Shown: in pieces, positions 27,001 through 35,144 of the stretch
How the letters are laid out: each line of letters begins with the position of its first letter
Numbering within the stretch: position 1 is the stretch's first letter
The notes under the pieces: model-generated
Databases searched by the model: none
Seen by the model: only the letters and a program-made list of their open reading frames with translations
What the model was told of the DNA's origin: nothing
Translations under genes and position numbers: made by a program
Assembly: GCA_030741355.1 (NCBI GenBank)
Contig: JASLVM010000012.1
Coordinates: 1-43,132, forward strand
Direction of reading: 5' to 3'
Length of the DNA: 43,132 bases
Origin: Candidatus Poseidonia sp.
Lineage (GTDB): Archaea > Thermoplasmatota > Poseidoniia > Poseidoniales > Poseidoniaceae

Positions 27001-27667
27001 CAGCGCCGTTGGTGTCGAATTCACTCGGGTCGAAATAATCCGAGGTTCCACTCACGCTGGTTCCGGACATGAAGGGCATGTACCATTGGTCCCCTGTTCG
27101 TATTGGGAAATCGTACTTTTCTTTCGGAGGGGAGTAATAGGTATCGAAGGAAATGGTGGCGAGCTTTTGCGACAAGAACCCCAGATTGAACGGAGCAAAG
27201 TCGACGTCGAGTTCAAAGTCAGAATAGATGACAGCAAGGTCTCGAACACGAATAATGTCTTCACCCGTGTAATCAATGGTGAGTCTTCCGCTCACGCCTT
27301 CGAGCGTGGCTCCACTGTTTCCTGAAGAGAATTCTCCTTCGATTTTCATCTTGTACGCTAAGGTTTGAATCCCATCAACGGTGATGAAGAAGATGTCTTC
27401 AATTTCGTAATCAGTATCTCCAGTTAGCGTGTTTAAACTTGCTGAAACATTGGCTTGCGCAAGGAGCTGGGCGACATCAAACCGAGTTTCATAGGTCCAT
27501 TCATCCCCAACCCTCCAACTGGGTACATCCACGACAGCATTCCCACCCTGAGAATGTTGTTGAGGTGGCGTTTCATCAAGCTGAATCGACGATTCTACAA
27601 CGCCCATGCCCAATGAGGTGAGGAAGAGGGCGACGAGGAAGGCGGCTTGGCATGTCCGTCCGAACAT
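24080..27667 (-). CDS. Giant surface protein (1195 aa): signal peptide, large N-terminal domain, CARDB-like and PKD-like repeats, C-terminal TM, cytoplasmic tail
   Basis: MFGRTCQAAFLVALFLTSLGMGVVESS signal; PKD-like VTDDDGE... repeats; TM TTTAIIGLLALVIIGLVVFLLF; tail GPPLPASGLPAGWTMEQWNYYGEQWLAANQ. Confidence 0.88.
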   Translation of the reverse strand: MFGRTCQAAFLVALFLTSLGMGVVESSIQLDETPPQQHSQGGNAVVDVPSWRVGDEWTYETRFDVAQLLAQANVSASLNTLTGDTDYEIEDIFFITVDGIQTLAYKMKIEGEFSSGNSGATLEGVSGRLTIDYTGEDIIRVRDLAVIYSDFELDVDFAPFNLGFLSQKLATISFDTYYSPPKEKYDFPIRTGDQWYMPFMSGTSVSGTSDYFDPSEFDTNGAENNSWQVTADGIPTEDGLNIKYGGCDDSYKINEWNATGVSAGFNWYCPAVRFNSWIRISNSAGFTIDWLLKTYNPADSNSVIPDSSPGGRNTQIQVSTAATATLPDAIEQISIEYSVAGSPSIPIKNTNLQLRYEIADTILNPTTDNNGQAQISLNVSDEVDETPSSDDYTSNGVVVFDPIADIVGVTTVVQDLSVVGIDLVAQASSVIVERTRNNATSTLGAAIGYNALPGDVLSFSLPAQNRGVLTAPSTFMEVETPDGVMSRSALPTIAPYAEERILVDWSVPADMQIGTAQLTFTVDPDENVTADANRSNNDASISIFIGRAPNASLVVDEGKYTFENVTLNATQSFDIDGGDVDCRFEIESRAGLIDVIEAPGCWTQWNWSNSGSWSVKVLVVDEELDTDEVVVDVVVLNRAPTFNLTHPESVEVESPITIQAVDIEDIDTSSPTGQQVTVSWPGLDCDEGTTQPTCTFTPMFEGPLNITAVATDDDGETTTHTSEVLVLNVAPTLSPPSLFKGGEEVLPDENGTWHLNEDEVALLRATASDTSNDEGTVIIEWHPSLDDENWSISSIGVSSSEAVSWNTSGMHTVQVRAIDADGASSEIQQAMVMIHNVPPSVTGLPGNTPVFESDLLNLTVVPSDTASDMATLEVCWDLDANIDANSDGIFDNDCEMMGTNIEPSWTTRGVRMITVTVTDDDGATAHQSMNVSVLNLPPTAIISEISVLDDLTEGDNLTLSGTDSIETASDKENLVYEWDSSHLDTDLDGQKTGDVDFTGPTWTVEDLPAGTWIFTLTVTDDDGESTQTEITVLVAEAPPEGILQSITSTIGTTTTAIIGLLALVIIGLVVFLLFTRRGASTSEDYGMFEQSQFAAAPKTMEPLPASEPAAPVQAAQPAPASVASPMETAPAVNTGPPLPASGLPAGWTMEQWNYYGEQWLAANQPAPAPVQPIVSQTPPTPASNQLQSLLDDLDF

Positions 27668-27718
27668 AAAACGAGGTTGCAGTTCTGATACAAAAGAGAA
27701 TGTCCTCTTTGGACTGAT

Positions 27719-30700
27719 TCATCCTTGTGAATCAAGCCACTGTTGGCCGTAGTGTTCCCATTGCTCCATGCTCCATCCTTCGGGGAGTCCACTCTCGGGG
27801 AGCGGTGGTCCAACAGCACCTGCTGAGGGCGCGTTTTGCATGGCTTGTTGGAACAAATAATCGGGCGGAGGGCCTTCGGGTTGTTTTTGACGCAGGCGTT
27901 CCTCTCGGTCCGTGAATAAATCTCCTGTCAAGGCATCGGACACCTCGTCCCACACGCTTTCGTTGGCCTCAACACGATGGCGTCGTCGTGCGAACAACAC
28001 CACGAGCAGCAACATCAAGCCCAGAAGGCCGAGTTGGGCGAGGGGGTTGGCCTCTTCGCCAACCAAAGCAGCTCCGATGTTCTCGATGGGGGTGCGGTCT
28101 GCAGGCAGAACGGCGAAGGTGATCACCTTCGTTCCAGGACGCTCAGGGTCCTCATCCCAAGCCATGACTTTCACGGATTGGAGTCCATCGCGCTTGAAGG
28201 TGTAGGTCACGGTCTTTCCAATCAAGTCGGCGTCGTTGTCGGGAATGCCGTCCTCATTGCTGTCGTCGTTGATATCGATGTCCCATGCTACGGTGAGATC
28301 ATTCACATCGTTCAGTGCGTCGAGTGTGCTGCTGGCATCAAGCAAGCACGCTTCGTAGGCCATGCAGGAAAACGGTGCCGTACGGACGATGGGGGGCGTG
28401 TTGAGCACAAGGACTTCGAGCACTTCGCTGGTGTGGGCGCCGTCGTTGTCGGTAACGTGGTACACGAGTTTGTGGGTGCCGCTTCGATTCCAGGAGATGG
28501 TCAGGTTATTTCCGATGACATCGCAATCGTCGTCAGCGCTGCCGAAATCATCCGAATCCATGCTGGGGTCGATGTCCCAGCAACGCACGAGGGTGTCGAC
28601 GTCCGACGGCGTGTCGGTTGATGAGCCAGACACTCGGATGCTCTGCCCTTCTGCCACAGGGAGCACGGGAGCAATCGGTTCAATGGTTGGCGGTACGTTC
28701 TGCACGCTCACCCACCGTTCCTCAATTCCACTCGTAGCGCCTTCGGAGTCCGTGACTTCGAGTCGCATTTTGTGGAGTCCGGCCTCCAACCAAACCATCT
28801 CGTATTCGGAGGTGCGTCCATCAAAGACACGAATCAGTGAGGGTTGTGCATCGTCAGGCCACCACGTATGCGTCAAGTCGTTGATGTCGTCCACGGAATC
28901 TTGGGCTTGGCCTTTGACCGTGACCGTCTGGTCCTCCTCGACGTGCCATGTGTCTTGAGCGTCCATGGTGATGGGGCCCTCATCGCCGAGCATCTGTACG
29001 TTGAGGCTGTGCGGCCTGATGTTGGTGAATTTGACGTCAAAGGTTGCTGATGCCACCGCACCGTCATCATCGGTGCCGATAGCGGTGAAGGTTTTCCAGC
29101 CCTCGGTGGTTGAGGTCGTGGTGCACACTCGAGTGTAGTAGCCTTCCTTGCAGTTGGCCCCCGGCCAGTAGATGTCGACCACGCCCGGCCAAACCTTCTC
29201 TGAATCCGAATCGTTGGCGTACGCATAGAGCGTGATGGGATATTCGACCTTGGCTTCGGTTCGTTGACTTCGCACCTCTATTTCCGGGTCCCGGTTTTGG
29301 ACGGTGACGTTGAGCACCATCACCGTCTCATCCCGTTCTTCGTCCTCGACGGTGATCTCAACCGGGTAAACGCCATCGTCAATCCAAGTGTATTCAAGGA
29401 GGCAGGTTGGAGATACAATTCGTTCGTAATCCCACGTTCTCGTACCGTCGTCAAAGGGCACGTAAAATTCGCATGAAACATTGCCTCCATCTTCGTCGTA
29501 ACTCGCACTGGCGTTGATGAGAATGGTCTCTTGGGTCAGGCCGATGGGTTCGGGAGCCACCGGGGTCGGCAATCGGCCAACGAACAATTCAATGCTCCCG
29601 ATGTTGTTTTGGAAGTTGGCATCGGCGGCGTTGAGTTGCCCCGTGTCAGCCTCCCATTGAATCTGGAGTGGCCCGATACCGGTGCTGTTGGGCACCTCCC
29701 AAGTCTGGTACATCTTGTAGGCTTGGTAGGTCTCGAGAGGGGGGAGTTCCTCGGTGATGGCCACTCCGTCAGGCATGGTCAGTCGGGCATCGGTCGTGCT
29801 GGATGTGGTGATGCCTCGGTTGTTGAAGGCGACTTCAATGTCGAGTCTGTCGCCGGGCAAGACGTTGTAGCCCGAGAGTGCGTTGAGTTGAGACACGGTG
29901 CAAACATCACCAATGCAGCGTTCGCGCAGGATGACGGCCGCTTCTTCATCGGCAAAAACGTCCAAACCCACGAGGTATTCGTCGAGGGTGACGGTGGCCG
30001 CACCGACCTTGTTTCCTGCCTTGGCGACAAGGCCATGGCTGGCGTAGTCCAGCTGCGTGGCGGAGGAATCCAACGCATCGCCGACGTCGACCACGGCCCA
30101 AGCACTGCCGTTCGCCGCCGTGGTCAGACTCGTCACGAAACCTTCCACTTCGTGGTGGAGTTCAAGTTGCAAACCGGCCGTGTTGGAAAAACACGAGGAC
30201 GATGCATTCACCCAAACCTGCATCGGTGTGTCCAAGGCGGTGATGGAACGTTCCGGAACCACCTCCAAGCAGTCTGACCGGGTGCCGGGGTTGGTGTAAG
30301 GCTCAACTCCTGTGGCGCCAACAGGATCGTATCGCTTGAGTTTGAAATCGATGACCAAGCCAATGTCATCGGCGGTATGGAGCCATGCATAATTGCGCAC
30401 TTCAGGACAATACCATCGGTAGCCTTCAGAAACTCCGTTGCTGTTGAACGAGGTCATCTCGTAGGATTCGTTGCAACCGCCGTAATCGATGCTCTGTCCG
30501 ACGTCATTGGTGGGTTTCCCCACATCGGTCACGACCCAAGTGGTGGTGTTGGTATCGGTCTCGGGGGCTGGAAACGGCGTGATGTAATCGCTTTGGCCAG
30601 ACCATTGCGAGTAGGATGTCGTGGTGGTGGTCCATCGCTCGTCGGTGCGGAGGGGGAAGTCGTAATTTTCGTTGACGGGAGAATACGTGGTGGTGATGGT

Positions 30701-31240
30701 GATGTCGCCGAGAATTTGTTCGAGGAAGGAGATGCCGCTCGGTACGAAGCGAATGTACATGTCAAGCTCGCTTCGAATGGGAGAAAGGTCGCTTACACGA
30801 AGGTATTCGGTTTGGGTGAATTGAATGTAGACGTTGCCGGAGAAACCCTCCAACGACACGCCGGATTTGTCAAAATTAGCCGAAGTTCGAAGGGTGTAGG
30901 CCAGCACCGACATGTTGTCGACGTTCTGGGTTGAGATGCCCGTGACTTCCGTCGTGGTGTCACCTTGTATTTCGCCGACCGTCGCATCCACGCCTGTGTC
31001 CGTGACCAAGACGGTTGGATCGAAGGTTCCGGCGTATATCCAACGGTCGCCAATGCGCCATGAGGGGACATCGGAAACGCCCGGGTCTCCAGCCACGGTG
31101 CGGTGGATAGAGGGTTCCACAAGACGGTCGTGGTGCACAAGCGGCACCATGTTCACCAGCAGCAGCACCACCAAGGCGACGGGGATGGTGCGGCGCAAAC
31201 GTACCTCTCCCATGGTCAAGCCACGGGGAAGGGAGGACAT
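27719..31240 (-). CDS. Giant surface protein, tandem paralog of the preceding gene
   Basis: Same N-terminal pattern (DVPSWRIGDRWIYAGTFDP... vs DVPSWRVGDEWTYETRFDV...; YGGCNESYEM vs YGGCDDSYKI; RWYCPEVR vs NWYCPAVR), PKD/CARDB-like modules, TM LGLLGLMLLLVVLFARRRH, tail GPPLPESGLPEGWSMEQWEHYGQQWLDSQG*. Confidence 0.88.
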   Translation of the reverse strand: MSSLPRGLTMGEVRLRRTIPVALVVLLLVNMVPLVHHDRLVEPSIHRTVAGDPGVSDVPSWRIGDRWIYAGTFDPTVLVTDTGVDATVGEIQGDTTTEVTGISTQNVDNMSVLAYTLRTSANFDKSGVSLEGFSGNVYIQFTQTEYLRVSDLSPIRSELDMYIRFVPSGISFLEQILGDITITTTYSPVNENYDFPLRTDERWTTTTTSYSQWSGQSDYITPFPAPETDTNTTTWVVTDVGKPTNDVGQSIDYGGCNESYEMTSFNSNGVSEGYRWYCPEVRNYAWLHTADDIGLVIDFKLKRYDPVGATGVEPYTNPGTRSDCLEVVPERSITALDTPMQVWVNASSSCFSNTAGLQLELHHEVEGFVTSLTTAANGSAWAVVDVGDALDSSATQLDYASHGLVAKAGNKVGAATVTLDEYLVGLDVFADEEAAVILRERCIGDVCTVSQLNALSGYNVLPGDRLDIEVAFNNRGITTSSTTDARLTMPDGVAITEELPPLETYQAYKMYQTWEVPNSTGIGPLQIQWEADTGQLNAADANFQNNIGSIELFVGRLPTPVAPEPIGLTQETILINASASYDEDGGNVSCEFYVPFDDGTRTWDYERIVSPTCLLEYTWIDDGVYPVEITVEDEERDETVMVLNVTVQNRDPEIEVRSQRTEAKVEYPITLYAYANDSDSEKVWPGVVDIYWPGANCKEGYYTRVCTTTSTTEGWKTFTAIGTDDDGAVASATFDVKFTNIRPHSLNVQMLGDEGPITMDAQDTWHVEEDQTVTVKGQAQDSVDDINDLTHTWWPDDAQPSLIRVFDGRTSEYEMVWLEAGLHKMRLEVTDSEGATSGIEERWVSVQNVPPTIEPIAPVLPVAEGQSIRVSGSSTDTPSDVDTLVRCWDIDPSMDSDDFGSADDDCDVIGNNLTISWNRSGTHKLVYHVTDNDGAHTSEVLEVLVLNTPPIVRTAPFSCMAYEACLLDASSTLDALNDVNDLTVAWDIDINDDSNEDGIPDNDADLIGKTVTYTFKRDGLQSVKVMAWDEDPERPGTKVITFAVLPADRTPIENIGAALVGEEANPLAQLGLLGLMLLLVVLFARRRHRVEANESVWDEVSDALTGDLFTDREERLRQKQPEGPPPDYLFQQAMQNAPSAGAVGPPLPESGLPEGWSMEQWEHYGQQWLDSQG

Positions 31241-31276
31241 CAAGACTTCTCCTCCAGCCGTTTGGCCAGAGCGTGC

Positions 31277-31891
31277 TCAAAGAAGGTCAGCCAGTTCGTC
31301 TTTGATGATTTCAACGGCTTCGAGAATCTCGTCCTTGTGTCGGGCACCGGTGATGACCATCTTTCCGGAACCGAAGATGAGGCAGACGACCTTCGGGTCG
31401 TCAAGTCGGTAGATGAGGCCGGGGAACTGCTCTGGCTCGTATTCCACCTTGTCAAAGGGCAAGTGGAAGGTCAAGTGGTTGAGGTTGAGTTTGCGAGGGA
31501 CACCGGCTTGAGGCTCGCCGGTGAACTTGTCGAGACCGTCGTAGTCCTCTGGGTAGTGAAGAGCGTAGGTGGCGACCATGTTTTGGACTTCGATGGTGAC
31601 GTCCTTCAGGTCCCAGGTCTCAATCCCAGCAGCTCGCAAGTCTTTGATCATGCGGTCGATACCGGTGTGGATGTTGTCTTCGTCCTTACCGCCGGTGCAG
31701 ACAGCGCGGCCGGAGCGGAACATGAGGATGGCGAGTTTTGGCTCGGTGACTCGGTAGACGACACCAGGGAATTGCTCGGGTTCGTACTCACAGTTGAGTT
31801 GAATAGCGATATCGGGGAGGTCAAGTTCTTCGGCAACACGAGTGCTGGCGACGACGTTCACAACAGTTAGGCGTTCTTCATCAGTGGTCAT
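31277..31891 (-). CDS. tbp: TATA-box binding protein
   Basis: Two direct repeats, each with EYEPEQFPGxxYR; LTVVNVVAS / IEVQNMVAT; SGRAVCTGGK / SGKMVITGAR. ATG at 31891 preferred over TTG at 31903. Confidence 0.95.
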   Translation of the reverse strand: MTTDEERLTVVNVVASTRVAEELDLPDIAIQLNCEYEPEQFPGVVYRVTEPKLAILMFRSGRAVCTGGKDEDNIHTGIDRMIKDLRAAGIETWDLKDVTIEVQNMVATYALHYPEDYDGLDKFTGEPQAGVPRKLNLNHLTFHLPFDKVEYEPEQFPGLIYRLDDPKVVCLIFGSGKMVITGARHKDEILEAVEIIKDELADLL

Positions 31892-31911
31892 ATAAAGGGC
31901 CAATGACCTTT

Positions 31912-31924
31912 AGTATATAAAAGG
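31912..31924 (-). promoter_or_regulatory. Putative TATA box upstream of tbp
   Basis: Minus strand reads ...gaaattccTTTTATATActaaaggtcattggccctttatATG; TTTATATA (31914-31921) is centred ~26-27 nt upstream of the tbp ATG. Confidence 0.6.
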
Positions 31925-31961
31925 AATTTCGGCACCAAACGTTACAACAGGGCGGCCATGT

Positions 31962-32945
31962 TCACTCATCGATGCGAACACCCGGATTGCCAAGCCTTGA
32001 GATGAGGACCCGCCCTCCAGCCAATTCGATGGCTTGGCCGGTGGTTTTGGGGTCCCGGGTCAGCGCCACCATGCACCCTCCGCCGCCGGCTCCGGTCAAC
32101 TTCACGCCCAGAGAACTTGGTGCTGCTGCTTGAATCAAATCCTCCAGTTCGGGCGATGACACGCCGAGGTTGCGCAGCAGGAGATGATTCTCGCTCATGG
32201 CATGGCCTACCGCTTCATAATCGCCTCGAATCAGAGCGTCAATGCCCCGGCGTGCAACGATACCAATGGCTTCGATCTCTTGCATACGCTGGGGTTCAGC
32301 GGCCAAAGCTTTGGCGACCATCGCCACTTGGTGAGAGGTCGGAGCGTGGACGCCTGTGTTGCCAAGCACGAGGTAGATGTCATCGGCGGCTGCCGAGAGG
32401 GAATGGACCTCCCACGTCCGCTCGCCTTCGGGGGTTTCAAGACGACGAGTGTAGAGCCAATCGCCTCTTTGTTCCCGTTCATTGGAGAGGATGACCACCC
32501 CGCCTTCGACGCTGGTTGACGCATCCATCGGGGATGCTCGACCGTTCTGCGCATGGGCCTCAGCGAGGTGGGCCAGTGCACTCAAACGGTCCTTGTCAAG
32601 CGAATCATGTTCGGTGGCGATGTGATGCATGGCGGCGCCCACAGCGGCGCTGAGAGCAGCGCTTGAACCGAGCCCTGAGGCGTTGGGGATGTCGCCTGAG
32701 ATGTGCATTGACATGGGTGAGTTTTCGGCCATCAGAGCGTCTTTCAGCATGACGATGTGAGGGTGCTTCTTGTCGCTTAAGGGGCTCCCGTCCACGCTCC
32801 ATGAGGCGGCGGGCGTCATGGCGACCGTCAACCGCTGCTCAATGGCGACTGCAACGGCGGGTTGGCCGTAGACCACGGCATGTTCGCCAAAGAGGATGCA
32901 TTTCCCCGGGGCGCTTGCGACCATCGACATCGTCGCATCACCCAT
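31962..32945 (-). CDS. mvk: Mevalonate kinase (GHMP kinase)
   Basis: MVASAPGKCILFGEHAVVYGQPAVAVAI; DIPNASGLGSSAALSAAVGAA; GVKLTGAGGGGCMVAL. ATG 32945 preferred. Confidence 0.92.
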   Translation of the reverse strand: MGDATMSMVASAPGKCILFGEHAVVYGQPAVAVAIEQRLTVAMTPAASWSVDGSPLSDKKHPHIVMLKDALMAENSPMSMHISGDIPNASGLGSSAALSAAVGAAMHHIATEHDSLDKDRLSALAHLAEAHAQNGRASPMDASTSVEGGVVILSNEREQRGDWLYTRRLETPEGERTWEVHSLSAAADDIYLVLGNTGVHAPTSHQVAMVAKALAAEPQRMQEIEAIGIVARRGIDALIRGDYEAVGHAMSENHLLLRNLGVSSPELEDLIQAAAPSSLGVKLTGAGGGGCMVALTRDPKTTGQAIELAGGRVLISRLGNPGVRIDE

Positions 32946-33077
32946 GAGCCGAACACGCGGTCGGGATTCATATTCCTTGTTGCGCAGTGTATGATTTCGT
33001 CCTTCTTTTGACGGTGGATTGAAAATGCGTCTTGGACTGGAGGAGATAGGCGCGTTCACGCGTCGCCGGTGAACAAC

Positions 33078-35135
33078 ATGGAACACCCCTTGTTTTTGGA
33101 TTACGGCCCGATCCCTGGTTGGGTGATTCTGTTGGTGTTGTTTGGCGTCTCAGGGGGCTTCTTTGGCTACCAAGTGGTCAAAGCCTCTCGTTTGGTCCTC
33201 AAGGGAAAGCCGGAGAACCGATTTGACAACTGGGGTGCTCGAATTTCTGAAGTGCTCACCGGATGGCTGGGCCAGAAGAAGGTCCTCAAGGACCGCGTGG
33301 CTGGCGGCATTCACGTACTGATGTTCTGGGGCTTCCTCATGCTTTCGACCGACATGTTCGATCTCGCAAGCGGTAACCAATTTTCGCAGAAAGTCTTGCC
33401 TGAATTGCTCCGGGGCCCTTGGAACCTTGTGGTTGAAGTTGGCTACACCATCGCCTTTGTTGGTTGTGTCTTGGCGCTGGTCCGGCGCGTGGTGTTCACG
33501 CCTGAGAAACTCAAGGGCAAATCCCAACTTGAAGGCAACGTCATTCTGTTGCTCATCATGACCATCACCACCACCTCCTTTGTCGTTGAAGCCGGCGAAT
33601 CCACGGTATCGTCCACGTGGGAACCCATTGGTTGGTGGGTGGCCAGCACGCTGGTTCCCTCGGCCAGTTTGGTGATCGCCGCCTACTGGGCGCACATGCT
33701 CGCCATCTGTGTCTTCTTGTTCCTCATCCCGCTGTCCAAACACATGCACTTGGTGATGGCCTTCCCGAACGTCTTCTTCCACGACCTTCGCCCCATGGCC
33801 ACCATGGAACCCCTCGCTCGAGGCGAGGACGGTAAAGCGGTCTTGCTCGATGAACTTGACATCGAATCTTTTGGAGCGGTTTCCTACACCGATTTTACCT
33901 GGCGAGACCTCATCGACGGCTGGGCGTGCACTTCGTGCGCTCGCTGCCAGGACGTGTGTCCGGCTTACGCCAGCGGCAAGGCCCTCAACCCCATGCAAAT
34001 CATTCACGACGTACGCCACTACGCCAACGACCACGCTACCAGCATCTTTGCCGATGAATCGCCCGAAGAGGACATCATCGCTCGCTTTGGCGAGGACGCC
34101 ATTTGGGCCTGCACCACCTGCCACGCCTGCGTTGAAGCCTGCCCGATTTACATCGACCACGTGCCTAAACTCACCGACGCTCGCCGCCACTTGATGATGG
34201 AGCGCATGGAGTTTGACGAGAGCGTCGAAGACACCGTCATGCCACTGATGGCCACCATCGAGAATCTTGAATCCGATTCCAACCCCTATGGCCTGCCAGC
34301 TCACGAACGAGGCGACTGGGCAGAAGGCCTCGACGTGAAGGTCGCCGAGCCCGCCGAATACATCTACTTCGCTGGCTGTGCGGCATCCTTCGACGAGCGC
34401 AACAAGAAGGTCGCTAGGGACACCATCAGCATCATGAAAGAAGCCGGTCTTGATGTCGGTATTCTCGGCATGCAGGAAGGTTGCACCGGCGATGCCGCTC
34501 GACGAGCGGGCAACGAGTACCTCTTCCAGATGCTGGCGGAAACCAACCTCTCCACCTTTGAGGAAATCGGCGTGAAGAAGATCGTCGCCTCCTGCCCCCA
34601 CTGCTTCCACACGCTTGGAAAGGAGTACAAGGACTACGGCGGTGAGGACATTGAGGTCATGCACCACTCTCAACTCATCAACCATCTCCAAGTTGAGGGC
34701 AAGTTGCCCCAACCCAAGCATGATGGCACGGTCACCTACCACGACCCCTGTTACCTCGGCCGAATCGGTGGCGAATTGGACGCACCTCGTGACGCCATTG
34801 GTGGTGTTGATGTTGAGGCTGAACGCCACGGGCGCGATTCCTTCTGTTGCGGTGCTGGAGGCGCACAAATGTGGATGGAAGAGCACGTTGACGATGGCTA
34901 CGACCGTGTCAACGTCATCCGTTCAAAGGAATTGGCCGCCACAGGGGCTGAAACCGTCGCTGTGGGTTGTCCGTTCTGTTCGACCATGGTGACCGACGGC
35001 TTGAGCGCCATCGGCTCGGAGATGGAAGTGAAGGACGTGGCCGAACTTGTCTGGGAGCAAATCAAGGCCAACGACGCCAAGATCGAAGCGGCCAAGGCTT
35101 CGGCCGAACCCGCTGCTGAACCCGCTGAGGCCTGA
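33078..35135 (+). CDS. Membrane-bound Fe-S oxidoreductase, HdrDE-like fusion (ETF:quinone oxidoreductase / FadF-like)
   Basis: N-terminal cytochrome-b-like TM region, two 4Fe-4S motifs CTSCARCQDVCP and CTTCHACVEACP, two CCG-type domains (YIYFAGCAASF...SCPHCFHTL; DPCYLGR...FCCGAGGAQMW...VGCPFC). Confidence 0.88.
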   Translation: MEHPLFLDYGPIPGWVILLVLFGVSGGFFGYQVVKASRLVLKGKPENRFDNWGARISEVLTGWLGQKKVLKDRVAGGIHVLMFWGFLMLSTDMFDLASGNQFSQKVLPELLRGPWNLVVEVGYTIAFVGCVLALVRRVVFTPEKLKGKSQLEGNVILLLIMTITTTSFVVEAGESTVSSTWEPIGWWVASTLVPSASLVIAAYWAHMLAICVFLFLIPLSKHMHLVMAFPNVFFHDLRPMATMEPLARGEDGKAVLLDELDIESFGAVSYTDFTWRDLIDGWACTSCARCQDVCPAYASGKALNPMQIIHDVRHYANDHATSIFADESPEEDIIARFGEDAIWACTTCHACVEACPIYIDHVPKLTDARRHLMMERMEFDESVEDTVMPLMATIENLESDSNPYGLPAHERGDWAEGLDVKVAEPAEYIYFAGCAASFDERNKKVARDTISIMKEAGLDVGILGMQEGCTGDAARRAGNEYLFQMLAETNLSTFEEIGVKKIVASCPHCFHTLGKEYKDYGGEDIEVMHHSQLINHLQVEGKLPQPKHDGTVTYHDPCYLGRIGGELDAPRDAIGGVDVEAERHGRDSFCCGAGGAQMWMEEHVDDGYDRVNVIRSKELAATGAETVAVGCPFCSTMVTDGLSAIGSEMEVKDVAELVWEQIKANDAKIEAAKASAEPAAEPAEA

Positions 35136-35144
35136 GGTTGAGGC

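Noticed and set aside
33150-34886. 578-aa minus-strand ORF
   Set aside because: Fully antisense to the Fe-S oxidoreductase gene, whose motifs are unambiguous; no recognisable domains. Long antisense frames are expected from codon bias.
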